Positions 28,360 through 35,577 of a DNA stretch of 64,000 bases are shown in pieces. The stretch lies in contig NZ_KB911617.1 in the NCBI RefSeq assembly GCF_000383615.1, positions 11,497 through 75,496 of the forward strand. Reading direction: 5' to 3'. A program made the translations under genes and the position numbers. Position 1 is the stretch's first letter; every line of letters begins with the position of its first letter. This stretch comes from Streptomyces canus 299MFChir4.1. Lineage in GTDB: Bacteria > Actinomycetota > Actinomycetes > Streptomycetales > Streptomycetaceae. Below the pieces are notes generated by a model, which ran no database searches, was not told the origin of the DNA, and saw only the letters and a list, made by a program, of their open reading frames with translations.

Positions 28360-28983
28360 ATGCGTTCCCACGGATTCGAGCGTGGACATGGTGGAGCCGG
28401 TCGTCGGGGCCGTGGTGGTCCCGAGAGCCTGCGGGGTGCCTTCGGGCCCTTCGGTCCGGGCGGCCCCGGTGGCCCCGGCTTCGGAGGGCCGGGCTTCGGC
28501 CCCGGGCCCTGGGGGCCGAGGGGGCGGGGCGGCCCCAGGGGGAGGGCGCGGCGCGGTGACGTGCGCGCCTCGATCCTGGCCCTGCTCAAGGACCGGCCCA
28601 TGCACGGTTACGAGATGATCCAGGAGATCGCCGAGCGCAGCGGCGGGGCGTGGAAGCCCAGCCCCGGTTCGGTGTACCCCACCCTCCAGTTGCTGGAGGA
28701 CGAGGGGCTGATCGCCAGTGCGACCGAGGGCGGCAAGAAGCTGTTCTCGCTCACCGAGGCCGGCCGTACCGCGGCCGACGAGGGCCCCGACGCGCCCTGG
28801 GAGGAAGCCTCCCGCGGCATCGACTTCGAGGCGCTCGGCGAGATCCGGCAGGCCGGCTTCGGTCTGATGGAGGCCTTCGGCCAGGTCTGGAAGACCGGCA
28901 GCAAGGAACAGCGCGAGAAGGCGGTGGCCGTCATCAACGAGGCCCGCAAGAAGCTGTACCTGATCCTCGCCGACGAGGACTGA
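28360..28983 (+). CDS. PadR family transcriptional regulator
   Basis: A 207-residue regulator. About 60 N-terminal residues are Gly/Pro/Arg-rich and probably disordered (GPFGPGGPGGPGFGGPGFG). The PadR winged helix follows: RASILALLKDRPMHGYEMIQ, then SPGSVYPTLQLLEDEGLI, the recognition part. A helical C-terminal dimerisation region completes it. The ATG at 28360 is chosen over the GTG at 28351 because GGAG sits eight bases before it. A ten-base palindrome upstream suggests autorepression, and a terminator follows. The target is not identifiable. Confidence 0.88.
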   Translation: MRSHGFERGHGGAGRRGRGGPESLRGAFGPFGPGGPGGPGFGGPGFGPGPWGPRGRGGPRGRARRGDVRASILALLKDRPMHGYEMIQEIAERSGGAWKPSPGSVYPTLQLLEDEGLIASATEGGKKLFSLTEAGRTAADEGPDAPWEEASRGIDFEALGEIRQAGFGLMEAFGQVWKTGSKEQREKAVAVINEARKKLYLILADED

Positions 28984-29004
28984 TCACAGGCGTACGGCGG
29001 CGAA

Positions 29005-29036
29005 AGGCGCCCCGGGAGGAGACTCCCGGGGCGCCT
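29005..29036. terminator. Strong bidirectional terminator
   Basis: AGGCGCCCCGGGAG and CTCCCGGGGCGCCT form a perfect 14-pair stem with loop GAGA, between the convergent padR and SRPBCC genes. TCCTGTGTG follows on the plus side. Confidence 0.85.
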
Positions 29037-29064
29037 TCCTGTGTGATGCCGTCAGATGTGCGCC

Positions 29065-29493
29065 TCAGGACACCAGTCCGGCCAGCTTCCGCAGCGACTC
29101 GTTCAGTGCGGCGGTCCCCGAGTCCTTCAGCTTGCCCGCCATCAGGGAGACGGCCGCGCCCGTGAACTCGCCGTCGATGCGGACCGTCGTGGCGTCCCCG
29201 TCGGGAGTCAGGGTGTAGCGCGTGGCCACACTCACCGCCATCGGGCCCTTGCCCCGGATGGCGAACAGCCGGGCCGGCTCCACCTGGTCGATGGTCCACT
29301 CGACCTCGGCCGGGAAACCCATCAGCTTCATGTTCTCCTGGAAGGTCCCGCCCGGTTCCAGGACCGTAGGGCCGCCGTTGGGGAAGCTGGTGTGGGTCGC
29401 GTTCCACTCCCCGTACGCGGACCAGTCGGTGAGCTGGGCCCAGACCTTCTCCGCGGGTGCCGGGATGCGTGCCTCCGCGCTGATTTCCGCCAT
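29065..29493 (-). CDS. SRPBCC family protein
   Basis: A 142-residue single-domain protein of the START/polyketide-cyclase-like (SRPBCC) superfamily. It begins ISAEARIPAPAEKVWAQLTD, has GPTVLEPGGTFQENMKL in the middle and ends in the long C-terminal helix. The fold binds hydrophobic ligands. Many stand-alone Streptomyces members are uncharacterised. The ATG at 29493 follows AGAGGTGG. It is convergent with padR, whose terminator it shares. Confidence 0.82.
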   Translation of the reverse strand: MAEISAEARIPAPAEKVWAQLTDWSAYGEWNATHTSFPNGGPTVLEPGGTFQENMKLMGFPAEVEWTIDQVEPARLFAIRGKGPMAVSVATRYTLTPDGDATTVRIDGEFTGAAVSLMAGKLKDSGTAALNESLRKLAGLVS

Positions 29494-29600
29494 GCGGCCA
29501 CCTCTTCGTGTCGGGCTGTGGTGTCGCGGAAAGTAGCCGCAGGGGGCGCAACATTCAATACTGATGAAACGTCAGAAAGTAGGGAAACGGGAAGGGGTGT

Positions 29601-29768
29601 TCACCCCACCTGCCGTATCACCGCCGCGTCGAACAGGTCCCATGCGCGCGGGTACGCGCTCTCGTCGTGACAGTGCCACGCCTCCCAGAACAGGTCGGCG
29701 AGCAGTGCGCCCTCCGGGGCGTACACCCGGTACACGTACTGCCTGCCGTCCACGGCCGGCAATGCCAC
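29601..29768 (-). CDS. Small conserved hypothetical protein
   Basis: A 55-residue protein ending LFWEAWHCHDESAYPRAWDL before its last helix, DAAVIRQVG. It begins VALPAVDGRQYVYRVYAPEG at a GTG with AGGAG seven bases upstream. A longer form starting at TTG 29843 lacks support. Composition is far from random (many aromatic and acidic residues), so I think it is real, though it might be the tail of a lost larger gene. No family assigned. Confidence 0.5.
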   Translation of the reverse strand: MALPAVDGRQYVYRVYAPEGALLADLFWEAWHCHDESAYPRAWDLFDAAVIRQVG

Positions 29769-29986
29769 CAGCCAGCTCCTGCTCTCCACTCCTGTGGGGG
29801 ACGAACGACGTCGTGCGACGGTTGCGCGAGGGGCGCACGCCAAGGCGGCGCGCGCCCACCAGGGCGGAACGGCGTGATCTCATCCGTAAGGAGGAGATCC
29901 TGGCGCCGACGTCCGCTCTCCGTGGGACGCGAAGATGCTTCCCCTCGAGGATGCCCGGATTCTGAGGGACTGATGGGGTAGGGGAT

Positions 29987-30553
29987 GTGCACCCCCGTAT
30001 CCCCCGGCAGTCGGCCCGCGAGCAGAGCGGCCCGCCGCCGATCCGCCCGGACGGCGATGTCAGGCTCAGCGCGGAACTGGCAGCGGTGGTGTCCGGTGCC
30101 CGCAGGCGGGCGCTGAGGGACGGGGACCGGCAGATCGACACCGCCCATCTGCTGCACTCCCTGCTGGACGCCGACGCCGAGGCGTACGCCGTCCTCGACG
30201 CGGATCCCCAGCTGCCGCGGCTCCTCGGATATCTCGTGCAGCGCAGCATCGGCTACGGCCTGCGGTGGCAGGGCAGCGTCGAGGACTCCGGCGCGGTCCC
30301 CGTGGCGCCGGTGGCCGACGGTTTCTCACCGCTCGCCGCGAGCGCGATGGAGTACGCCTGCGCCCGGGCCGAGCACCGCGCCGACGGGCCCGCCCGCGGG
30401 ATCGACCTGTTCGCGGCGATCCTGATGGACCCCGAGTCGCGGGCCGTCGAGGTACTGACCCGTGCCGGAATCGACGCCCGGGCCGTGTCGGCGCGGATCG
30501 ACGACCGTCTGCCCGGGGGGCTGTGGGGCGGGCCGCCGCGGTCCAGTCGATGA
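29987..30553 (+). CDS. Clp N-terminal-domain protein without ATPase
   Basis: A 188-residue protein with the double helical repeat of the Clp_N domain: LAAVVSGARRRALRDGDRQI and TAHLLHSLLD in the first half, FSPLAASAMEYACARAEHRA and IDLFAAIL in the second. Full Clp chaperones continue into AAA domains, absent here. Stand-alone Clp_N proteins are frequent in Streptomyces and may act as adaptors, which is inference. The GTG follows an AGGGGA. The next gene starts 50 bases later. Confidence 0.78.
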   Translation: MHPRIPRQSAREQSGPPPIRPDGDVRLSAELAAVVSGARRRALRDGDRQIDTAHLLHSLLDADAEAYAVLDADPQLPRLLGYLVQRSIGYGLRWQGSVEDSGAVPVAPVADGFSPLAASAMEYACARAEHRADGPARGIDLFAAILMDPESRAVEVLTRAGIDARAVSARIDDRLPGGLWGGPPRSSR

Positions 30554-30605
30554 GACAGGAGTCAACGGGGGTGACGCTCATGTCGTGCCCTGTCATCATG
30601 GGCCG

Positions 30606-31631
30606 GTGCACACGTCTGAGAGCAGCAGGGCCGCCGGTGACGGCAAGGGAGTCGGTCTCGGTGACGGCAAGGGTGTCGGACTCGGTCTCGCGCTGGTGTC
30701 CGCGCTCGCCTTCGGCGGATCCGGGGTCGCGGCCAAGCCGTTGATCGAGGCGGGCCTCGATCCGCTGCACGTGGTGTGGCTGCGGGTGGCGGGCGCCGCC
30801 CTGGTGATGCTGCCGCTCGCCGTCCGCCACCGCGCGCTGCTGCGCAGCCGTCCCGCCCTGCTCGCCGGTTTCGGGCTGCTCGGTGTGGCGGGCGTCCAGG
30901 CCTTCTACTTCGCCTCGATCTCCCGCATCCCGGTCGGCGTCGCCCTGCTCGTCGAGTACCTCGCCCCGGCCCTGGTGCTCGGCTGGGTGCGGTTCGTGCA
31001 GCGGCGGCCGGTCACCCGCGCCGCCGCGCTGGGCGTGGTCCTCGCGGTCGGCGGGCTCGCCTGTGTCGTGGAGGTCTGGTCGGGCCTGAGCTTCGACGCC
31101 CTCGGACTGCTCCTCGCCCTCGGCGCCGCCTGCTGCCAGGTCGGCTACTTCGTCCTGTCCGACCAGGGCAGCGACTCCGGGGACCAGGCTCCCGACCCGC
31201 TCGGTGTGATCGCCTACGGACTGCTCGTCGGCACCGCCGTCCTGACGGCCGTGGCCCACCCGTGGACCATGGACTTCTCCGTCCTCGCACAGCGCGCCGA
31301 CATGAACGGCACCCCGGTCGCGGCCGGACTGCTGCTCGGCTGGATCGTGCTGATCGCGACCGTCCTCGCCTATGTCACCGGGGTGGTGTCGGTGCGCAGG
31401 CTCTCACCGGCGATAGCCGGGGTCGTGGCCTGCCTCGAAGCGGTCGTCGCGACCGTCCTCGCCTGGGTGCTGCTCGGCGAGCACCTTTCGGCACCGCAGA
31501 TCGTGGGCGGCGCGGTCGTCCTGCTGGGCGCCTTCATCGCGCAGTCCTCGACCCCGGCCAAGGGGTCCGCGGAGCCGGTAGCGGCCGGTGGCGCCGAAAG
31601 TCGGTTGTCCGCCCGGGAGAACGCCGCCTAG
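30606..31631 (+). CDS. EamA family (DMT superfamily) exporter
   Basis: A 341-residue transporter with ten predicted membrane helices in two EamA repeats. The first begins GLALVSALAFGGSGVAAKPL and the second GLLLALGAACCQVGYFVLS. The N-terminus carries a duplicated GDGKGVGLG coded by a direct DNA repeat. EamA proteins export amino acids or other small metabolites; the substrate is unknown. The GTG at 30606 is the most likely start, with no strong ribosome site. Its stop overlaps the -10 element of the next transcript. Confidence 0.85.
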   Translation: MHTSESSRAAGDGKGVGLGDGKGVGLGLALVSALAFGGSGVAAKPLIEAGLDPLHVVWLRVAGAALVMLPLAVRHRALLRSRPALLAGFGLLGVAGVQAFYFASISRIPVGVALLVEYLAPALVLGWVRFVQRRPVTRAAALGVVLAVGGLACVVEVWSGLSFDALGLLLALGAACCQVGYFVLSDQGSDSGDQAPDPLGVIAYGLLVGTAVLTAVAHPWTMDFSVLAQRADMNGTPVAAGLLLGWIVLIATVLAYVTGVVSVRRLSPAIAGVVACLEAVVATVLAWVLLGEHLSAPQIVGGAVVLLGAFIAQSSTPAKGSAEPVAAGGAESRLSARENAA

Positions 31632-31642
31632 GCTCCCGGATC
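31607..31642 (+). promoter_or_regulatory. Promoter of the candidate leader peptide and second EamA gene
   Basis: TTGTCC, 18 bases, then TAGGCT, ending eight bases before the ATG at 31643. That spacing predicts transcription starting at or next to the ATG, giving a leaderless mRNA. The -10 element overlaps the TAG stop of the upstream EamA gene. Confidence 0.6.
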
Positions 31643-31684
31643 ATGCATACGCGCACCCTGATCGTCTCTCCGCCGGCCGCCTGA
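31643..31684 (+). CDS. Candidate 13-residue leader peptide
   Basis: The open frame encodes MHTRTLIVSPPAA and stops. It starts eight bases after a TAGGCT -10 element, so it is probably translated from a leaderless mRNA. It ends 138 bases before the second EamA gene. Downstream, CGCCC and GGGCG (31761-31776) with a six-base loop and TCCTCTT could form a weak attenuator. Translation-dependent control of the exporter is inferred from this layout; no known leader family matches. Confidence 0.45.
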   Translation: MHTRTLIVSPPAA

Positions 31685-31822
31685 GGCGGGCCCTCCGGAG
31701 ACCACGCCCGGTCTGTCGCCGGGCCGAACGGTGCTGCCCGCAGACGAAGTCCGCGGACCCCGCCCACGAGCGGGCGTCCTCTTCCGAACTTCCGCGCCTC
31801 GGCGCGACTGCGGAGAGAACAC

Positions 31823-32734
31823 GTGTCGCACGCTTCCTCAGGCCTGCCCGTCGGGCGGGGCCTCCTCTATCTGATCGTCGCCGGCATCACCTGGGGCACC
31901 GCGGGAGCGGTCGCCTCCCTGGTCTACCGGACCAGTGACCTGGGCCCGGTATCCCTGTCCTTCTGGCGCTGCGCGGCCGGACTGGTCGTGCTGCTCGCGG
32001 TCCGTCTCGTCCGGCCACGCGCGCGTACGGCCGCCCCGGAACCGCTCGGGCGCAGGGCCCTGCGGGTCGGCGCGTCGGGCGTCGGGCTCGCGGTGTTCCA
32101 GACCGCCTACTTCGCCGCCGTACGGTCCACCGGGCTGGCCGTGGCCACCGTCGTCACCCTGGGCGCAGGCCCCGTGCTCATCGCGCTCGGGGCCCGCCTC
32201 GCCCTCGGGGAGCGGCTCGGGCGCGGCGGAGCCGTCGCCGTCACCGGAGCGCTCGCCGGACTCGGTGTGCTGACGCTCGGCGGTGCGGACGCGTCGGTGC
32301 GCCCCCTGGGCGTGCTGCTCGGGCTGCTCTCGGCGGCGGGCTGCTGTGTGATGACCCTGATCACGCGTGCCGCCCGGGCGGAGTCCTCCGGAACCTCGGT
32401 GGCGGTGTTCGCGGTCACCAGCCTGTGTCTGCTGCCCCTCGCACTGGCCGAGGGCCTGCTCCCGCACACGGACCGACCCGCCCTGCTCCTGGGCCTGTTG
32501 GCCTACCTGGCGACCGTCCCGACGGCTCTCGCCTACGGCCTCTACTTCGCGGCCGCCGCGGTCGTCCGCTCCACCACCGTCTCCGTGATCATGCTGCTCG
32601 AACCGGTGAGCGCTGCGGCGCTCGCCGTTCTGCTGTTCGGCGAGCGCCTCACCCCGGCCGTCCTCCTCGGCACCCTGCTGATGCTGGGCGCGGTCGCGGG
32701 GCTCGCGGTGACGGAGACGCGCGTGCCCGCCTGA
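31823..32734 (+). CDS. EamA family (DMT superfamily) exporter
   Basis: A 303-residue transporter with ten membrane helices in two EamA halves. It begins LLYLIVAGITWGTAGAVASL; the second half starts near GVLLGLLSAAGCCVMTLIT and ends with SVIMLLEPVSAAALAVLLFG, a typical EamA segment. The GTG at 31823 follows GGAGAGA. The 138-base leader after the candidate peptide suggests attenuation. It is the second EamA gene in tandem; the two are only distantly alike, so not a recent duplication. Substrate unknown. Confidence 0.87.
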   Translation: MSHASSGLPVGRGLLYLIVAGITWGTAGAVASLVYRTSDLGPVSLSFWRCAAGLVVLLAVRLVRPRARTAAPEPLGRRALRVGASGVGLAVFQTAYFAAVRSTGLAVATVVTLGAGPVLIALGARLALGERLGRGGAVAVTGALAGLGVLTLGGADASVRPLGVLLGLLSAAGCCVMTLITRAARAESSGTSVAVFAVTSLCLLPLALAEGLLPHTDRPALLLGLLAYLATVPTALAYGLYFAAAAVVRSTTVSVIMLLEPVSAAALAVLLFGERLTPAVLLGTLLMLGAVAGLAVTETRVPA

Positions 32735-32742
32735 CGGGCGGA

Positions 32743-32767
32743 GGGGCCCTTCTCCGTGAAGGGCCCC
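32743..32767. terminator. Intrinsic terminator between convergent genes
   Basis: GGGGCCCTTC and GAAGGGCCCC form a perfect ten-pair stem with loop TCCGT, followed by TTCCTC. It sits between the stops of EamA (plus) and the PaiB-like gene (minus), and can serve both. Confidence 0.85.
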
Positions 32768-32777
32768 TTCCTCAGTC

Positions 32778-33410
32778 TCAGGTGCGTTGCCGCCGCAGCA
32801 GGTGCTCGCGCGCCGCCGCGTCCCCGGGACCGTCCCGCTCCGCCAGTGCGTCGGCGATGCGGTCCCGCACCTCGGCGGTTCTCTTGCCGGCGTACTTGAA
32901 CTTCGCCCGCACACCGGTCACTTCGAGCCGCAGTCCGCGGATCCCCGACAGCATCCGCCCGTACGGCACCTCGCCCACCGCCACCCGCGCGGAGCCGCCC
33001 TCCGGCTGGAAGTGGCCGACCTGGTGGTTCAGGAGCACCGCCTTCTCGGCCGGGTCGTCCACCACGTGGGCCCGGCAACGCAGTTGCACCGCCGCGTAGA
33101 AACTCGTGGGCGTGCCGTGCTCGGACGGGCCGTCCGGGTCGGCCTGCCACGGGCCCGGGACGTACGCGTAGTCGTCGACCACGCTCAGCAGGCAGTCCGG
33201 ACTCGCCTCCAGCGCAGACCACAGCGGGTTGGGCCGCGCGAGGTGGGTGAGCGCCTCGCCCCGGGCGGGGTCGTAGACGAAGTGCAGCGGCTGCACGAAC
33301 GGCGGCTCGCCCGCGGAGCCGTTGACGGCGAGCTGCCCGAAGTCGTGGACGGCGAGCCACCGCTGCCACTCGGTGTCGTCACGGGCCGCGTCCCAGGGGT
33401 GGATCAGCAT
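32778..33410 (-). CDS. FMN-binding split-barrel protein, PaiB-like
   Basis: A 210-residue protein resembling the PaiB FMN-binding family: it starts MLIHPWDAARDDTEW, has PPFVQPLHFVYDPARGEALT, then NHQVGHFQPEGG and an RLEVTGVRAKFKYAGKR tail. PaiB was first described as a negative regulator, but the fold is a flavin split barrel. Its ATG shares one base with the stop of the preceding gene (TGATG), so the two are co-translated. A shared redox or detoxification task is likely, and the substrate is unknown. Confidence 0.82.
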   Translation of the reverse strand: MLIHPWDAARDDTEWQRWLAVHDFGQLAVNGSAGEPPFVQPLHFVYDPARGEALTHLARPNPLWSALEASPDCLLSVVDDYAYVPGPWQADPDGPSEHGTPTSFYAAVQLRCRAHVVDDPAEKAVLLNHQVGHFQPEGGSARVAVGEVPYGRMLSGIRGLRLEVTGVRAKFKYAGKRTAEVRDRIADALAERDGPGDAAAREHLLRRQRT

Positions 33411-34105
33411 CACAGCACCGCGAGGTAGTCCGGGACCTCGGTGCCGGGGTCCAGGTGCCCGTCGGCGACCGGGGTGCCGTAGCCCTTGCGCAGCGGCACC
33501 ACGCCGGCCCAGTGGGGGAGGGCGAGGTCCTCGGGCTCGTCGTTGGCACCGCCGGTGCGGAGCTTGGCGGAGACCTCGTCGAGGTCGAGGCGGATGACGG
33601 CGGTGGCGGCCAGTTCCTTCTTGTTGGCGGGGCGGGAGTCGAGTGCCCGCCCCGGGACCACGTGGTCGACCAGCGCGTCGAGGGCGAGGCGCTTCTCCTC
33701 GGGGTCCGTGACGTCGTACGCGAGTCCGTGCACCACCACGGAGCGGTAGTTGATCGAGTGGTGGAAGGCCGAGCGGGCCAGGATCAACGCGTCGACATGC
33801 GTGACCGTCAGGCACACCGGCAGCCCGGGGTCCGCCTGGCCGGTCATCCGCAGCGGGCGCGAGCCGGTCGAGCCGTGGACGTAGAGCCGCTCGCCCACCC
33901 GGCCGTACAGCGTGGGCAGCACCACCGGGGCGCCGTCCCGGACGAAACCGAGATGGCAGACGTAGCCCTCGTCGAGTATCGAGTGCACCAGTTCCCGGTC
34001 GTACGAGGCCCGGTCGGGGGAGCGCGTCGGGACGGTGCGGTCGGTCGGCGCGTAGGCGGTCGGCTCCGGCGTGGTCGCGGTGGCCCCCTGCATTGCGGTC
34101 TCCAT
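33410..34105 (-). CDS. Pyridoxamine 5'-phosphate oxidase family protein
   Basis: A 231-residue flavin split-barrel protein. The core is residues about 30-190: LVHSILDEGYVCHLGFVRDG, LYVHGSTGSRPLRM, and FHHSINYRSVVVHGLAYDV. It is the Nim/PPOX-like branch rather than true PdxH, which has a different C-terminus. The ATG at 34105 adjoins a 12-base palindrome, so the mRNA probably begins within or beside the operator. It is divergent from a MocR-type PLP regulator and co-translated with a PaiB-like gene. Confidence 0.85.
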   Translation of the reverse strand: METAMQGATATTPEPTAYAPTDRTVPTRSPDRASYDRELVHSILDEGYVCHLGFVRDGAPVVLPTLYGRVGERLYVHGSTGSRPLRMTGQADPGLPVCLTVTHVDALILARSAFHHSINYRSVVVHGLAYDVTDPEEKRLALDALVDHVVPGRALDSRPANKKELAATAVIRLDLDEVSAKLRTGGANDEPEDLALPHWAGVVPLRKGYGTPVADGHLDPGTEVPDYLAVL

Positions 34106-34121
34106 TGCACTAGTGCATAAT
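34093..34121 (+). promoter_or_regulatory. MocR promoter overlapping a palindromic operator
   Basis: TTGCGG (34093-34098), 17 bases, CATAAT (34116-34121), then seven bases to the GTG at 34129: a good promoter giving a leaderless mRNA. Within it, TGCACTAGTGCA (34106-34117) is a perfect palindrome reaching into the -10 element and abutting the ATG of the divergent gene. One bound protein would control both directions. Confidence 0.7.
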
Positions 34122-34128
34122 CTGCTTT

Positions 34129-35460
34129 GTGCTAGGAGAATATCGGATCGAAGGGCGACGCGCAGCGGAGATTGCGGCGAGCGTCGAGCGCGCGGTGGGC
34201 ACCGGGGAGTTGGAGCCCGGCCAACTGTTGCCACCCATGCGGGAGTTGGCCAACGAGCTGGGCGTGAATCCCAATACGGTCGCGGCGGCGTACCGCACCC
34301 TGCGCGAGCGCGGGGTCATCGAGACCGCCGGCCGCAGAGGCAGCCGCGTCCGGCCGAAGCCGGCGACCACGGGCCGCGAGGACATCCGGGTGGAGGTGCC
34401 GGAGGGCGTGCGGAACGTGGCGAACGGCAACCCGGACCCCGCCTTGCTGCCCCCGCTGGCGCCCGCCTTCGCGGCGGCCGCCGCACAGGGCGACCGGGAG
34501 CCGGTCCTGTACGGAGAGGCGACCGTGGACCCCGAGCTCGCACGCCTTGCGCGCAGGGCGCTCGACGCGGACGGCGTCCCGGACGGGCCTCTCGCCGTCG
34601 CCTCCGGATCCCTCGATGTGATCGAGCGGGTGCTGGCCGCCCACCTCAAGCCGGGCGACACGGTCGCCGTGGAGGACCCCGGCTGGGGCAGCCTCCTCGA
34701 CCTGGTCCCGGCGCTGGGCCTGCGGATCGCCCCGGTGGGCGTGGACGACGAGGGGCCGCGCCCCGAGGACGTCCGCCGGGCCCTGGAGGCGGGCGCCCGA
34801 GCCCTGATCGTCACCGACCGGGCCCAGAATCCGACCGGCGCCTCGGTGAGCGCCCCGCGCGCGCGTGCCCTCCGCGCGGTCCTCGGGGACCACCCGGACA
34901 TCCTTCTCGTCGAGGACGACCACGGTCACGGCATCGTCGACCTCCCCCTGCACCCCCTGGCCGGAGTCACCCGCCACTGGGCCTTCGTCCGCTCGGTGGC
35001 CAAGGCGTACGGTCCCGATCTGCGGCTGGCCGTCCTCACCGGTGACGAGGTCACCGTCGACCGCGTCCACGGCCGCCACCGCCTGGGTCCCGGCTGGGTC
35101 AGCCGCATCACCCAACGGGCGGTGGTGCACCTGTGGACGGACGGCGTACTGGACACCGCGGAGGTGGCGGCCGCCTACCGTGAGCGCCGCGACCGGCTGA
35201 TCGACGCACTGGCGGAACGCGGGGTCCAGGCCCACGGCCGCAGCGGCCTCAATGTGTGGATCCCGGTCCCGGACGAGACGGGCGCGGTGTCCCGCCTTCT
35301 GCACGCCGGGTGGGCGGTGGCCCCGGGCGCCCGCTTCAGGATGGGCGCACCGCAGGGGATCAGGGTGACGGTGGCGGCATTGCGGAGTGGCGAAGTCCCC
35401 TCGCTGGCGAACGCGATCGCGAAGGCGGTGAGCCCTGTGCCGACCCGGAACCATGTGTAG
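34129..35460 (+). CDS. MocR/GntR-type regulator with aminotransferase domain
   Basis: A 443-residue fusion. The N-terminal GntR winged helix reads LEPGQLLPPMRELANELGVN and TVAAAYRTLRERGVIETAG. The rest is an aminotransferase class I/II fold: EDPGWGSLLDLVPALG, TDRAQNPTGASVS, and the PLP-linking lysine about K292 in RSVAKAYGPDLRLAVL. In MocR proteins PLP or a PLP adduct acts as effector rather than for catalysis. It most likely controls the divergent split-barrel genes and itself through the palindrome between them. GTG start, leaderless. Confidence 0.9.
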   Translation: MLGEYRIEGRRAAEIAASVERAVGTGELEPGQLLPPMRELANELGVNPNTVAAAYRTLRERGVIETAGRRGSRVRPKPATTGREDIRVEVPEGVRNVANGNPDPALLPPLAPAFAAAAAQGDREPVLYGEATVDPELARLARRALDADGVPDGPLAVASGSLDVIERVLAAHLKPGDTVAVEDPGWGSLLDLVPALGLRIAPVGVDDEGPRPEDVRRALEAGARALIVTDRAQNPTGASVSAPRARALRAVLGDHPDILLVEDDHGHGIVDLPLHPLAGVTRHWAFVRSVAKAYGPDLRLAVLTGDEVTVDRVHGRHRLGPGWVSRITQRAVVHLWTDGVLDTAEVAAAYRERRDRLIDALAERGVQAHGRSGLNVWIPVPDETGAVSRLLHAGWAVAPGARFRMGAPQGIRVTVAALRSGEVPSLANAIAKAVSPVPTRNHV

Positions 35461-35479
35461 CGGGGGACGGTCGACCTAC

Positions 35480-35560
35480 CCAGGGGCGCGGGGCTGTGTC
35501 GATATGCGGCTCCGCCGCGTGAGCGCGACCAGCCACGATGAACCCTCAGCCGCAGACGAT
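35480..35560. repeat. Dispersed Streptomyces-type intergenic element
   Basis: The text includes CAGGGGCGCGGGGCTGTG, then GATATGCGGCTCCGCCGCGT, GCGCGACCAGCCACGA and CCGCAGACGA. I recall very similar modules in many Streptomyces intergenic regions, usually near gene ends. GCGGCTCCGCCGC can form a hairpin. Copy number here cannot be assessed from one window. Confidence 0.5.
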
Positions 35561-35577
35561 CGTTGGGCCCCGCCGCA

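Noticed and set aside
33410..35460. Vitamin B6 biosynthesis locus
   Set aside because: The split-barrel proteins are PPOX-like, not clear PdxH, and pdxS/pdxT are absent; only a PLP-linked theme is supported.
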